From: Roseobacter weihaiensis
GTDB taxonomy: Bacteria > Pseudomonadota > Alphaproteobacteria > Rhodobacterales > Rhodobacteraceae
Direction of reading: 5' to 3'
Length of the DNA stretch: 64,000 bases
NCBI RefSeq assembly: GCF_020622345.1
Contig: NZ_JACNMO010000008.1
Span: 62,001 to 126,000, forward strand
The translations under genes and the position numbers were made by a program. Below are positions 45,612 through 55,360 of the stretch, in pieces (the stretch's first letter is position 1; the number at the start of each line of letters is the position of its first letter). The notes beneath the pieces are model-generated. The model was given only the letters and a program-made list of their open reading frames with translations. It was not told the origin of the DNA and did not search any database.

Positions 45612-46424
45612 TTATCCTCCCGCAAAAAGGGGCCAGCCCAGCACCGCGATACCTGCGATGAGGAGGGCAAACCCCATTGGTTTTGTGACGTAATGCCCCA
45701 GTTGAGGCAGCTTTTCGATGACCATGAACAGCGTGGCCAGTCCCATCCAGGCCAGGTTCATCACCCCGCCGACAAAGCCCAGAGCCATAAAGCCCCAGCA
45801 GCAGCCGACGCAAAAGGCGCCCAACCCCAGCCCCATGCGCAAGCCCCCGGCAAAACCCGTCCGCCAGTGCCCCAGAAAATACATCGCAGGGGCATGGCAG
45901 ACACCGTGGCAGACCTGCTTGGCGCGGGTGAACTGGAAGGCGCCGACCGCAATCAGCAGCCCGCCCGCCAGCCAGGAGCTCTTGGCAATGCCGAGCATAT
46001 CGACCAGGCCGCCGAAAAGCAGCGCAAGCTGCGCGCCGGTGATCAGCGCGGCAAAGCCAACCCAGACCAAAAGGTAGCCCAGCAAGACCCCCAACCACCC
46101 GGCGCGGGTGCCCGTGGCGCTAACCATCAGGTCCTCATAAGCCCGCAGCGTCGGCACCAGCGTCGGCAACATCATCGCGGCCATCATGATGGCCCACATC
46201 CAAAAAAGCGGTCCGAAATGCGCCATCGGCATATACATCGGCATGCGCGGATCCATCGCGGCCATGCGTTCGCCCCTCTCTCCCGGACGGCCCAGAAGGT
46301 CAAGGTCCATGTCGATGCTCATCACATACATCACCCACCACGCCGCCAGAATGGCACCGAAAAAACCAAGCCAGAGGGTGGAGCGGAGAATTGCGTGCAA
46401 GGTGAATCCTCTTTTTCTTGCCAA
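45612..46424 (-). CDS. DUF2182 integral membrane protein
   Basis: A 270-residue predicted metal-binding membrane protein with about seven helices. Family marks are MMAAMMLPTLVPTLRAYE and the cysteine motif FCVGCCWGFMALGFVGGVMN. First gene of the DUF2182-DUF1326-DinB-dmdA-acuI run and divergent from the GntR regulator, whose ATG is 48 bases away. Function unknown. Confidence 0.85.
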   Translation of the reverse strand: MARKRGFTLHAILRSTLWLGFFGAILAAWWVMYVMSIDMDLDLLGRPGERGERMAAMDPRMPMYMPMAHFGPLFWMWAIMMAAMMLPTLVPTLRAYEDLMVSATGTRAGWLGVLLGYLLVWVGFAALITGAQLALLFGGLVDMLGIAKSSWLAGGLLIAVGAFQFTRAKQVCHGVCHAPAMYFLGHWRTGFAGGLRMGLGLGAFCVGCCWGFMALGFVGGVMNLAWMGLATLFMVIEKLPQLGHYVTKPMGFALLIAGIAVLGWPLFAGG

Positions 46425-46461
46425 TCAAATGCCAGACAATTAGAACTCGGGCAAACATTAA

Positions 46462-46472
46462 ATGTAAGACAT
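46462..46472. promoter_or_regulatory. Candidate GntR operator
   Basis: ATGT-AAG-ACAT, an 11-bp imperfect palindrome in the 48-base space between the divergent DUF2182 and gntR genes, touching the gntR ATG. Size and spacing fit FadR/GntR-type sites. Speculative. Confidence 0.3.
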
Positions 46473-47246
46473 ATGAAAATTGACCCTGCCAGCCCTGCCG
46501 ATCTGTCGGCCCAAATCGCTGCTGCGATCCGTGATGCCATCGTCGCGGGCACGCTGATTGTGGATGAGCGGCTGCCGTCCGAGGCGGAACTGGCCGAGCA
46601 GTTCGACGTCTCCCGCCCCACGGTGCGCGAAGCGCTGAAACGGCTGGCGGCGCAATCGCTGATCCGCACCCAGCGCGGGGCCACCGGCGGGGCCTTTGTG
46701 AACCGGCTGAGCTTTGAAGAAGCCTATCCGCAGCAGATCACCACCTCGACGCTGCTGTTGTCGATGAACGCGGTCAGCTTTGGCACCGCCTGCGAGGCCC
46801 GCTACGCGCTGGAGCGCGCCTGTGCGCCGCTGGCCGCCGCCCGGCGCAGTGCCGATCATCTGGCCACCATGCGCGCCGAGATCCACCGCCAGGCCCAGCC
46901 GGGTCTGACGGATGAGGCCTTTTGCGCCTCTGACGTGGCGTTTCACCGCGCGCTGGTGGACGGGGCGGGCAATCCGGTGCTGAGCTACCAGCTTGCCGGC
47001 GCTGTCGAGGCGATGCAGCCCTTGATGAACATGATCACCTTTACCGCCCGTGATCGCGCCAGGATCGTTGATCTGCACACGGACATCGCCGACGCGGTGG
47101 AACGCCAGGACAGCGCGGCGACCTCCGACGCGCTGACAGCGCTTGAGCACGAAACGCAAGCTCTAGCGCAGAGCGTATTCGCCGCAAAGGCAGTCGGCGG
47201 CACGGGTTTGCGGCGTGCCAAACCAGTACCGCACGCGCGCGGCTGA
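46473..47246 (+). CDS. GntR/FadR-family transcriptional regulator
   Basis: A 257-residue regulator. The winged helix (about 5-75) shows ERLPSEAELAEQFDVSRPTV and REALKRLAAQSLIRTQRG. The C-terminal FCD ligand domain (about 95-230) holds metal-site residues such as Asp and His in DVAFHRALVDGAGN. ATG 46473 is internal to a longer open frame whose upstream part is only the antisense of DUF2182. A GntR regulator is also found beside dmdA in other roseobacters; it probably controls the divergent operon. Confidence 0.9.
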   Translation: MKIDPASPADLSAQIAAAIRDAIVAGTLIVDERLPSEAELAEQFDVSRPTVREALKRLAAQSLIRTQRGATGGAFVNRLSFEEAYPQQITTSTLLLSMNAVSFGTACEARYALERACAPLAAARRSADHLATMRAEIHRQAQPGLTDEAFCASDVAFHRALVDGAGNPVLSYQLAGAVEAMQPLMNMITFTARDRARIVDLHTDIADAVERQDSAATSDALTALEHETQALAQSVFAAKAVGGTGLRRAKPVPHARG

Positions 47247-47485
47247 TCCAATCAAGCGGCCTTCTTCAGCCAACCTCTGACCGCCTCTTTGACGTACCAC
47301 AGCGTATGACTTTGGTGGTCGGACCTTCTCAGGCTCTGGCGGCCTCAGCCTGGGCTGGCCTTGCGAAAATGCGGTTTCTCCCCCTCGCCATCTTGGAATG
47401 GCCCAGATCATACATAAATGGGCCAGAGTAAATAGTTGACTGTTTTAGTATACTTTTGACCTTACAGCGAGAGGAGAACAGTTTG
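47247..47485. other. Intergenic stretch, 239 bases
   Basis: Separates the gntR gene from the next plus-strand gene. It must hold that gene's promoter. The AT-rich part 47405-47460 is the likeliest site. No RNA gene seen. Confidence 0.4.
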
Positions 47486-48136
47486 ATGATGCCAAGTTCA
47501 GAACTGAGGCGCGATCCGGGATTACCGTCGAGCCTCAAAATCCTTGGAGCGGCCTGCCTGGCGGCCTTGACCCTTCCCGCCCAAGCGCAGGCCAACGCGG
47601 AGATGGACCCCCCGGCGCTTGTCGACGCGCTAAAGGGCGGTGGCCACGTTGTCTTTATCAGACATGCCACAACAGAAAAGGATTACGCGGATCAGATCGA
47701 AGCGGTCATGGGCGACTGCTCGACCCAGCGCGTCCTGAGTGAGGCGGGCTGGGCCGAGGCAAAAGCCATAGGCGCAGCTTTCGCGCGGTTGGACATACCG
47801 GTCGGCGATGTGATCAGCAGCGAATACTGCCGCGCATGGCAAACCGCGGATCTCGCCTTTGGCACGTTCGAAAAAAACGCCGACCTCAACTTCGAACCGG
47901 CAGAGACCTACAGCGAGGCGCAGCTTGCGGCGATGTCAGAGCGTATGTCACCCCATCTCTCCACCGTTCCTCAAGAGGCCAACACGATCCTTGTCGGCCA
48001 CGACGACCCTTTCGAGGCCGCGACTGGTATCTACCCTGAACCGATGGGCATCACCTTCGTCCTCGAGCCACAGGAAGACGGCACCTTCGAGATCCTTGGC
48101 TCCATCGCGCCGGATGCCTGGGCCGACCTCCCCTGA
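47486..48136 (+). CDS. Exported histidine phosphatase-family protein
   Basis: A 216-residue protein. It has an N-terminal signal (about 17-36, LGAACLAALTLPAQAQA) and then the phosphoglycerate-mutase-like fold with the catalytic GHVVFIRHATTEKD (RHAT) near residue 60 and GHDDPFEA near the end, carrying the second catalytic His. ATG 47486 follows GAGAGGAGA. It is likely a periplasmic phosphatase with unknown substrate. Confidence 0.85.
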   Translation: MMPSSELRRDPGLPSSLKILGAACLAALTLPAQAQANAEMDPPALVDALKGGGHVVFIRHATTEKDYADQIEAVMGDCSTQRVLSEAGWAEAKAIGAAFARLDIPVGDVISSEYCRAWQTADLAFGTFEKNADLNFEPAETYSEAQLAAMSERMSPHLSTVPQEANTILVGHDDPFEAATGIYPEPMGITFVLEPQEDGTFEILGSIAPDAWADLP

Positions 48137-48180
48137 AAGACCCTCAAGGTCAGTGAAATATTCAACAGAAAGGAAAAACG

Positions 48181-48480
48181 ATGTCAGAGACTTTCATGCA
48201 TATCGGGAAATTCGTCGTCAAGCCGGACAACAGAAGTAAATTTCTGGAGGTGATGCGGGAATACGAAAACGCGTCGAAACCCAAAGGGTTGACCCAGTCC
48301 AACGTGATCGAGGATGAAAACGCCGAAGGCACATTCATGCACGTCACACTTTGGGATAAGCGTGACGATTGGGTCGCCGTCGAAAAGGCCGACATCCATA
48401 AGAAGATGCACGAAAGGCGCAACGCCTTGTTGGCGACCCCAATGGAGCACGACTTTGTCTGTGGCAAGGTGGAAATCTGA
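48181..48480 (+). CDS. Antibiotic biosynthesis monooxygenase (ABM)-domain protein
   Basis: A 99-residue single ABM domain (MHIGKFVVKPDNRSKFLEVM at the start, FMHVTLWDKRDDW in the middle). Small ABM proteins form dimeric ferredoxin-like barrels and include quinol and haem-type monooxygenases. It begins 44 bases after the phosphatase gene, behind AAAGGA. Function unknown. A hairpin terminator follows. Confidence 0.85.
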   Translation: MSETFMHIGKFVVKPDNRSKFLEVMREYENASKPKGLTQSNVIEDENAEGTFMHVTLWDKRDDWVAVEKADIHKKMHERRNALLATPMEHDFVCGKVEI

Positions 48481-48519
48481 GCCTGAGAAGGCTCTGACAA
48501 AGCCCATCAGAACGCAAAG

Positions 48520-48546
48520 ACTGCCGACCCCGTGGCCGGCAGTTTC
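48520..48546 (+). terminator. Rho-independent terminator
   Basis: ACTGCCG and CGGCAGT pair around a ten-base loop, followed by TTT. Lies 40 bases after the ABM gene. Confidence 0.6.
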
Positions 48547-48753
48547 CCCGGAAAAGGAAATCTGTTGCAAACTGCGGTCTTCAAGGGCCACACTCATGAC
48601 GGGAGGGGCCATACGCCAATTCCCGCCAGCGCCTGAGGGGCTTTTCCGCAGGTCTTTGCTGACTGAAGGCTGGCGGCTTTTCTGACCCGCGCCCCTTGCT
48701 TAGGTCATCGCCAGAGGCGCATCCCGCGTCCAGGAGCAGGAGGCAGCACAGCT

Positions 48754-49497
48754 ATGATAACAGTTGAATTCACCGAACCGGTTTCTGCGGAGCGACAGAG
48801 CGTTTTCACGCAGGCCGCTGCGCGTTGGGACACAATTCTGGATACCAGCCTTGAACCGGTCACCGTGGATGGGCAGCAGATTGACGGCATTCTGATCGAA
48901 GCCGCCATTCTGCCCATCGACGGGGCCGCAGGCGTGCTGGGCCAGGCCGGCCCGACCGTCTTGCGTGCGGGCAGCGAGTTGCCCGCCAAGGGCATCATGC
49001 AATTTGACACAGCCGACACCGAACGGCTTGAACAGGATGCAAGCTTTGCCGATGTGGTCCTGCATGAAATGGCGCATGTGCTTGGCTTTGGCACCCTTTG
49101 GGCCCGCGCAGGGCTTGTGCAGGGCAGCGGCGGGGCAAATCCGCGCTTTACCGGCACCGGGGCAAGCCGCGAATACCAAGCGCTTACGGACAGCGCCGGG
49201 ACCTCTGCGGTGCCCATTGCCAACACCGGCGGGCCGGGCACCCGTGAAGGCCATTGGCGCGAACTCATTTTCGGGGATGAACTGCTGACCGGGTTTTTAT
49301 CCGGGGCGCAGCGCCCCATAAGCCGCCTGTCGGTCGCCTCTTTTGCCGATCTGGGGTACAGCGTTGATATCACGGCCGCGGACAACTATGCGCTGCCCTC
49401 CTTTCGGGAACTGGCCGAAATGGGGATCACCGAGGCGGTGCGCATCTGCGATCTTTGCCGCATGGGCCGGCCAGAGCCCGTGGTTCTGGCCCCCTAA
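48754..49497 (+). CDS. Leishmanolysin (M8)-like zinc metalloprotease
   Basis: A 247-residue protease. The zinc motif HEMAHVLGFGTLW lies at about residues 107-119. A downstream His (GHWRELIFGDELLTGF) is the probable third ligand, and SRLSVASFADLGYSVD fits the family's late segment. There is no signal peptide, and the protein begins directly in the mature fold (MITVEFTEP). Either it is exported by another route or the real N-terminus has been lost. The ribosome site is CAGGAGGC. Confidence 0.8.
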   Translation: MITVEFTEPVSAERQSVFTQAAARWDTILDTSLEPVTVDGQQIDGILIEAAILPIDGAAGVLGQAGPTVLRAGSELPAKGIMQFDTADTERLEQDASFADVVLHEMAHVLGFGTLWARAGLVQGSGGANPRFTGTGASREYQALTDSAGTSAVPIANTGGPGTREGHWRELIFGDELLTGFLSGAQRPISRLSVASFADLGYSVDITAADNYALPSFRELAEMGITEAVRICDLCRMGRPEPVVLAP

Positions 49498-49551
49498 AAC
49501 AACGCAGGCCGCGTGCTTGCCGGTGGTGCCCACCGGTCTACCTGCTCTGGC

Positions 49552-49905
49552 ATGACGGATATCGTGAACACAGTGGCCAGCCTGCTGACCATCGCTTTCG
49601 GGCTTTTCGGGTTTCTGGCACCTCGCTATACCGCGAGTGTGCTGGACCTCGCGCCGACCGGGACAACCATGGGACTGTCGGAGATGCGCGCGTCCGTCGG
49701 CGGGCTTTTTGTCGTGGCAGGTCTGGCGGCCCTTTGGCTTGGCGATCCCCTGGCCTATGCAATGATTGGCTTTGCTTTTGCGGGCGCGGCATTGGGGCGC
49801 GCGATCTCCTTTGTGCTCGACGACCCGCCCCGGCGCAAAGTGCTGATCTTTGGAGGCATCGAAGCCGCGCTGGCCGGATGGTTTATAGGGGCAAATCTGG
49901 GCTGA
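49552..49905 (+). CDS. Small membrane protein, DUF4345-like
   Basis: A 117-residue protein with four hydrophobic segments. MRASVGGLFVVAGLAALWLG and GRAISFVLDDPPRRKVL are the features shared with DUF4345-type proteins. ATG 49552 is chosen because the upstream extension is polar and unlike the family. Function unknown. Confidence 0.7.
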   Translation: MTDIVNTVASLLTIAFGLFGFLAPRYTASVLDLAPTGTTMGLSEMRASVGGLFVVAGLAALWLGDPLAYAMIGFAFAGAALGRAISFVLDDPPRRKVLIFGGIEAALAGWFIGANLG

Positions 49906-49964
49906 GCTTATGCACGCGGGGCCTTGAGATTTCTGCACAGCCCCCTTATGTTAGACCTGTTCGC

Positions 49965-50290
49965 AAGAACTATGGACATAAACGCGCTCGTAATAAGCGG
50001 ATCGGACCCGGGGGCGGTACCCGGCGGCTCCACCAAACATCCTTCATTTGGGGATCATGGGGCCGAAACAGGATCGACGAACGTCTAAAGGGGTTTGCTT
50101 TGTTTCGGCTGTCTGCCACCGTTATCGGCGAAACATGTACAATTGCAAATGACAATCGTGCTCCAGTAGCAATGGCCGCGTAAGCGACCGGAGATACTGA
50201 AATCTAAGTCCTCTCGCTTTGCAGCGTTTGGCGGGGTTCGCAGGCACCTGGCAACAGAAGCCTGCACTTTCACTCCCTCCGCAAAACAAC
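49965..50290 (+). ncRNA. ssrA: Permuted two-piece tmRNA
   Basis: Circularly permuted, alphaproteobacterial type. The acceptor piece comes first and ends GGCGGCTCCACCA (CCA at 50033-50035). A short spacer follows. The coding piece begins GGGGCC (50059), which pairs with GGCTCC. The tag frame (50145-50183) encodes ANDNRAPVAMAA then TAA. Outer ends are approximate. The RNA rescues stalled ribosomes and marks the peptide for ClpXP. Confidence 0.92.
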
Positions 50291-50358
50291 CGAGATCATT
50301 AAGGGTTCCTCAAGGAGCTGTCGGCTATGCATAACCTGAAGTTGATTGGGCCTGTGCG

Positions 50359-50784
50359 GTGACAAAAGCGGATATTCTGAAAAAATGGTATGAAACCGTC
50401 TGGGAAGACGGTCGGCTTGACGTGATCGAAGACTACTTCGTGTCAGAGCCGCATCACCAGTACATCGCCCAGAACTTTGGGATTGAGCCGTCTGAGGTCC
50501 GTGAATGGGTCTCCGTTCTGCGCAGCTTTGTGACCGACATCAAGGTTGAAATCCTCCATTCCATCGAAGAGGGCGATTGGCTCAGCGCCATGCTGGAAAT
50601 CAACTGCCGTTCCGTTGCGACCAATGACCCTTTGAAAGTCTACCAGCAGATCATGTTGCGCTTTGACGGCGACCGCAAGGCAGAGAGCTATCCGGCCTTT
50701 GACTTCATTCGCTTCTTTGAACAGCTTGGCCAGCTTCCGGAAAATACCCATGCGCTGCTTTTGGGCGGCACCGTTCTGCGCTGA
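50359..50784 (+). CDS. SnoaL-like (NTF2-fold) protein
   Basis: A 141-residue protein of the polyketide-cyclase/SnoaL type (ILKKWYETVWEDGRLDVIED at the start, later YPAFDFIRFFEQLGQL). It starts with GTG. A solitary gene just after ssrA. Reaction unknown. Confidence 0.75.
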   Translation: MTKADILKKWYETVWEDGRLDVIEDYFVSEPHHQYIAQNFGIEPSEVREWVSVLRSFVTDIKVEILHSIEEGDWLSAMLEINCRSVATNDPLKVYQQIMLRFDGDRKAESYPAFDFIRFFEQLGQLPENTHALLLGGTVLR

Positions 50785-50971
50785 ACATTGCTGATTGACC
50801 GCTGCTGCGCGGCTGTGGCATCCCCTCGGTGAAAGAGGTCGGCAACCTTTTTTGCCGCGCCAGACCAATCCCCAGGACCTTCCTCGTCAGAAAGGATGAG
50901 GCCATCGCCTTTTTGCAGCCTTTCCCGCGCCAATCCCCCGCGGCGGATTGGATACGGACCTCGGGCCCGGC

Positions 50972-52219
50972 ATGAGCACACCTTCAACCCGCGCGCTTTT
51001 TTCGGTCTTTGGCCGCATCGGTCTGCTGTCCTTTGGCGGGCCGGCCGCCCAGATCGCCCTGATGCACCGGGAGCTGGTTGAAGAGCGCAACTGGCTGACC
51101 GAGGAGAGTTTCCTGCGGGCCTTGTCGCTCTGCATGCTCCTGCCCGGTCCCGAAGCGATGCAACTGGCAACCTACGCCGGATGGCGGTTGCGCGGGGTGC
51201 CGGGCGGGTTGATCGCAGGCCTGCTTTTTGTCGGGCCCGGCGCGCTGGTGATCCTGACGCTGGCGCTGATCTACGCGTCATTCGGGCAGGTCCCGCTGGT
51301 TCAGGCCGCCTTTACCGGGGTCAAGGCAGCGGTCATCGTCATCGTACTGCAGGCGCTGCTGAAGGTCGCAGGCAAGGCGCTCAAGACCTCAGGGGCGGTG
51401 ACGCTCGCCGCCCTCGCCTTTCTGGGCCTGTTTTTCTTTGCGGTCCCCTACCCGCTCATCATCGCGGGGGCCGCTCTCCTTGGAGCCTGTTTCCAGAGCG
51501 GGGTACAGCCGCCCCCGCCAGCCCCGCCCCGCTCGCGCGGCAACCCGGTCCCGGTGATCCTGATCTGGGGCGCGCTCTGGGCCGCGCCTGTCGGGGTGCT
51601 CGCCCTGATCGATCATGTGTTCCTGATGCAGATCGCGCTCTTTTTCTCCAAGCTGGCCGTGGTCACCTTTGGCGGTGCCTATGCGGTGCTGGCCTACATG
51701 ACGCAGACGGTGGTGGCGGATTATGGCTGGATCACCACCGCCCAGATGATGGACGCGCTCGGTCTGGCCGAAACCACACCAGGCCCGTTGATCCTTGTGA
51801 CGCAGTTTGTCGCGATGCTCGCAGGTTTTGCCCAAGACGGTGTGGGGCTTGCCCTTGCCGCAGGTGCCGTGGCCCTTTGGGTGACCTTCGTGCCTTGTTT
51901 TTTGTGGATTTTTCTGGCCGGCCCCTATCTTGACCTGATCGCGACACGTCCCCGGCTGTCGGCAGCCCTCAACGCCATAACGGCCGCCGTGGTGGGCGTT
52001 ATCCTCAATCTGGCCCTGTGGTTTGCCATCCACGTGCTTTTCACCAACGTCGGCGAGGTCACGTGGCTGGCCGCCCCCGTCCCGACACTTGCATCTTTGG
52101 ATGTCAAAGCGCTGGCCTTGACCGGTCTCGCCGCCCTGCTGCTGCTCGGCCTCAAACGTGGCGTTGCTGAAACACTGGGCATTTTGGCCGTCGCCGGTCT
52201 CAGCCTTTCTGCAATCTGA
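50972..52219 (+). CDS. chrA: Chromate transporter family protein
   Basis: A 415-residue ChrA of the long two-domain form. The first CHR domain (about 10-175) has SFGGPAAQIALMHRELVEER. The second (about 205-395) has TFGGAYAVLAYMTQTVVADY and the motif AETTPGPLILVTQFVAMLAG. It probably exports chromate by proton antiport. It is preceded by no regulator and stands alone. Confidence 0.9.
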   Translation: MSTPSTRALFSVFGRIGLLSFGGPAAQIALMHRELVEERNWLTEESFLRALSLCMLLPGPEAMQLATYAGWRLRGVPGGLIAGLLFVGPGALVILTLALIYASFGQVPLVQAAFTGVKAAVIVIVLQALLKVAGKALKTSGAVTLAALAFLGLFFFAVPYPLIIAGAALLGACFQSGVQPPPPAPPRSRGNPVPVILIWGALWAAPVGVLALIDHVFLMQIALFFSKLAVVTFGGAYAVLAYMTQTVVADYGWITTAQMMDALGLAETTPGPLILVTQFVAMLAGFAQDGVGLALAAGAVALWVTFVPCFLWIFLAGPYLDLIATRPRLSAALNAITAAVVGVILNLALWFAIHVLFTNVGEVTWLAAPVPTLASLDVKALALTGLAALLLLGLKRGVAETLGILAVAGLSLSAI

Positions 52220-52312
52220 GGTCAAAGTACGGATTGCGCAGAGACCTCTTTTATCCGGCAGGGAATCGGCTATGCTCACCTTGTAACTTCTTCTTTGCTC
52301 AGAGGGTCTCTG

Positions 52313-52807
52313 ATGAGCCGCTCCATTGATTATGGCAACTTGATGCACGAGGCCATGCGTGGCCTCATCCGCAAGGTGCTCTTGGATGTGCGCGACAATG
52401 GCTTGCCAGGCGATCACCACTTTTTCATCACCTTCGACACAAGCCACCCCGATGCAGAGCTCGCGGACTGGCTGTTTGACCGCTACCCCGGAGAAATGAC
52501 CGTGGTGATGCAGCATTGGTACGACAATCTGGATGTCTCGGAAGAAGGGTTTTCGGTGACCCTGAATTTCGGTGATGCCCCCGAGCCCTTGTACATCCCT
52601 TATGACGCGATCAAGACCTTCGTTGATCCGTCGGTGGAGTTCGGCCTGCGGTTTGAGACCCAGAGTGGGGACGAGGAAGAAGGCGAGGCAACACCGGCCC
52701 AGATGCCCGCGACAAACCCGGCCCCGGTCCCGCTGGCAGATATCGAAACGGTCGAAGAAACCCCCAAAGACGCCGAAATCGTCTCTCTCGACAGTTTCCG
52801 TAAATAG
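52313..52807 (+). CDS. sspB: ClpXP adaptor SspB (alphaproteobacterial)
   Basis: A 164-residue protein. The N-terminal substrate-binding domain (IDYGNLMHEAMRGLIRKVLL, LPGDHHFFITFDT, EMTVVMQHWYDNL) is followed by an acidic linker and a short C-terminal ClpX-binding tail (IVSLDSFRK). SspB delivers ssrA-tagged proteins to ClpXP, and ssrA lies about 2 kb upstream. It is divergent from no gene and has its own promoter region. Confidence 0.92.
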   Translation: MSRSIDYGNLMHEAMRGLIRKVLLDVRDNGLPGDHHFFITFDTSHPDAELADWLFDRYPGEMTVVMQHWYDNLDVSEEGFSVTLNFGDAPEPLYIPYDAIKTFVDPSVEFGLRFETQSGDEEEGEATPAQMPATNPAPVPLADIETVEETPKDAEIVSLDSFRK

Positions 52808-52817
52808 GCCGCCTCGC

Positions 52818-53381
52818 TTACTTGCGCCTCAAAAAAGTCGAGACGGTCCGCTGTATATCCCCGTTTCTGACCCGTTGGAAATCCAGGTTCAGCCCGCCCG
52901 GCGCCAGCGTTCTGTCGAACTCCTGTATCTCGTAGCCCCCGTCTTCGGTGACATAGAGCGAATAGACACTCAGTGTATCTCCGACAATTCGGCTCCAGAC
53001 GTAGGGCTCGCCCTTCATGGGATTGAGCTGCACGCTATGACCAAAGACATTGCGGGTCATGGCGGAGGAGAAAACGCCTGTCCGGTCGCTCGGCACAAAT
53101 TCGATCGTGTAGGATTTATCCTTGGAGGAGCCGTCCCCGCGGTAGGAGGTCGATGTCCAGCTGACTGTGAAAGCCTCGTCTGTTCCGCGAATCTGAACGC
53201 TCATATCGCGCGGCTGCGTTGTACCATCTGCCGAGATCAAATCTGCCGATCCGACATAATCCCCAACAAAGCGCGAGATATCTGCCTGTGCCGCTGCGGC
53301 GACCATCACAACGGCAGCAGCAAGAATGCCGCGCACCACGGCGCGCCCCGCCCCGATCATCCTCTGAGTCATTGTGCCCAT
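52818..53381 (-). CDS. Exported protein of unknown function
   Basis: A 187-residue protein with a signal peptide (about 12-33, ending AAAAQA). The mature part is beta-rich (FVGDYVGSADL, YTIEFVPSDRTGVF, DTLSVYSLYVTEDGGYEIQE). I recognise no family. It converges on sspB with 10 bases between the stops. Confidence 0.7.
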   Translation of the reverse strand: MGTMTQRMIGAGRAVVRGILAAAVVMVAAAAQADISRFVGDYVGSADLISADGTTQPRDMSVQIRGTDEAFTVSWTSTSYRGDGSSKDKSYTIEFVPSDRTGVFSSAMTRNVFGHSVQLNPMKGEPYVWSRIVGDTLSVYSLYVTEDGGYEIQEFDRTLAPGGLNLDFQRVRNGDIQRTVSTFLRRK

Positions 53382-53552
53382 CCTCCTGTCTTTCTTCGGG
53401 TCCGGTCAGGCACCACCCTGAACCGTCCTTCTCCGGATACAAGATAATGCTTGCTCATTTGCTTACAACGCATGATACGCCCTTCGTCCTGCCCTGTTGC
53501 GCCCGCGCCCGTGCAGGGCTACACCGCTTTTGACTTTATAGAGACGGAGCGC

Positions 53553-54947
<1,395 letters not shown>

Positions 54948-54956
54948 GGAGCAGCC

Positions 54957-55133
54957 ATGAGCACGCCCATCAATCTCAACAAGATCCGAAAGGAACGCGA
55001 CAGGTCATCCCGCAAAGCGCGCGCGGCCGAAAACACGGTCGCTTTTGGGCAAACCAAATCCCAAAAGGAACTGCTGAAGGCCAAAGCGGCCAAGATCGCC
55101 CGCAACCTTGAGGCGCATAAGCGCGAAACATGA
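54957..55133 (+). CDS. DUF4169 small protein
   Basis: A 58-residue basic protein starting TPINLNKIRKERDRSSRKAR, with ENTVAFGQTK in the middle; this is the DUF4169 pattern. A good AAGGAG site precedes ATG 54957. Its stop overlaps the RHH gene start (ATGA), so fumC, DUF4169 and RHH are one operon. Function unknown. Confidence 0.85.
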   Translation: MSTPINLNKIRKERDRSSRKARAAENTVAFGQTKSQKELLKAKAAKIARNLEAHKRET

Positions 55134-55360
55134 GCGGGCGACCGGTGAAACACTCGGTGACCTTGAAAGGTCACCGCACATCGATCTCTCTTGAAGATGA
55201 ATTCTGGCTCGCCCTGCGGGACATCGCCGCGGAAAGAAACAGGCCCATCAACGCGTTAGTCGCAGAAATTGATGTAGAGCGCGGCGCAGATCTGGGCCTC
55301 GCCTCTGCACTGCGCCTGTTTGTTTTACAAGACCTGCAGGCGAAACTGGCGCGCGGTTAA
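55130..55360 (+). CDS. Ribbon-helix-helix domain protein
   Basis: A 76-residue RHH_4-type protein (HRTSISLEDEFWLALRDIAA then ERNRPINALVAEID). RHH folds bind DNA as dimers, so it may be a small regulator. It is translationally coupled to DUF4169. Its stop overlaps that of the convergent aldolase gene. Confidence 0.85.
   Translation: MSGRPVKHSVTLKGHRTSISLEDEFWLALRDIAAERNRPINALVAEIDVERGADLGLASALRLFVLQDLQAKLARG

Noticed and set aside
45465-46472. Long N-terminal extension of the GntR regulator
   Set aside because: It is the complement of the DUF1326 and DUF2182 genes. The regulator's family start is at 46473.
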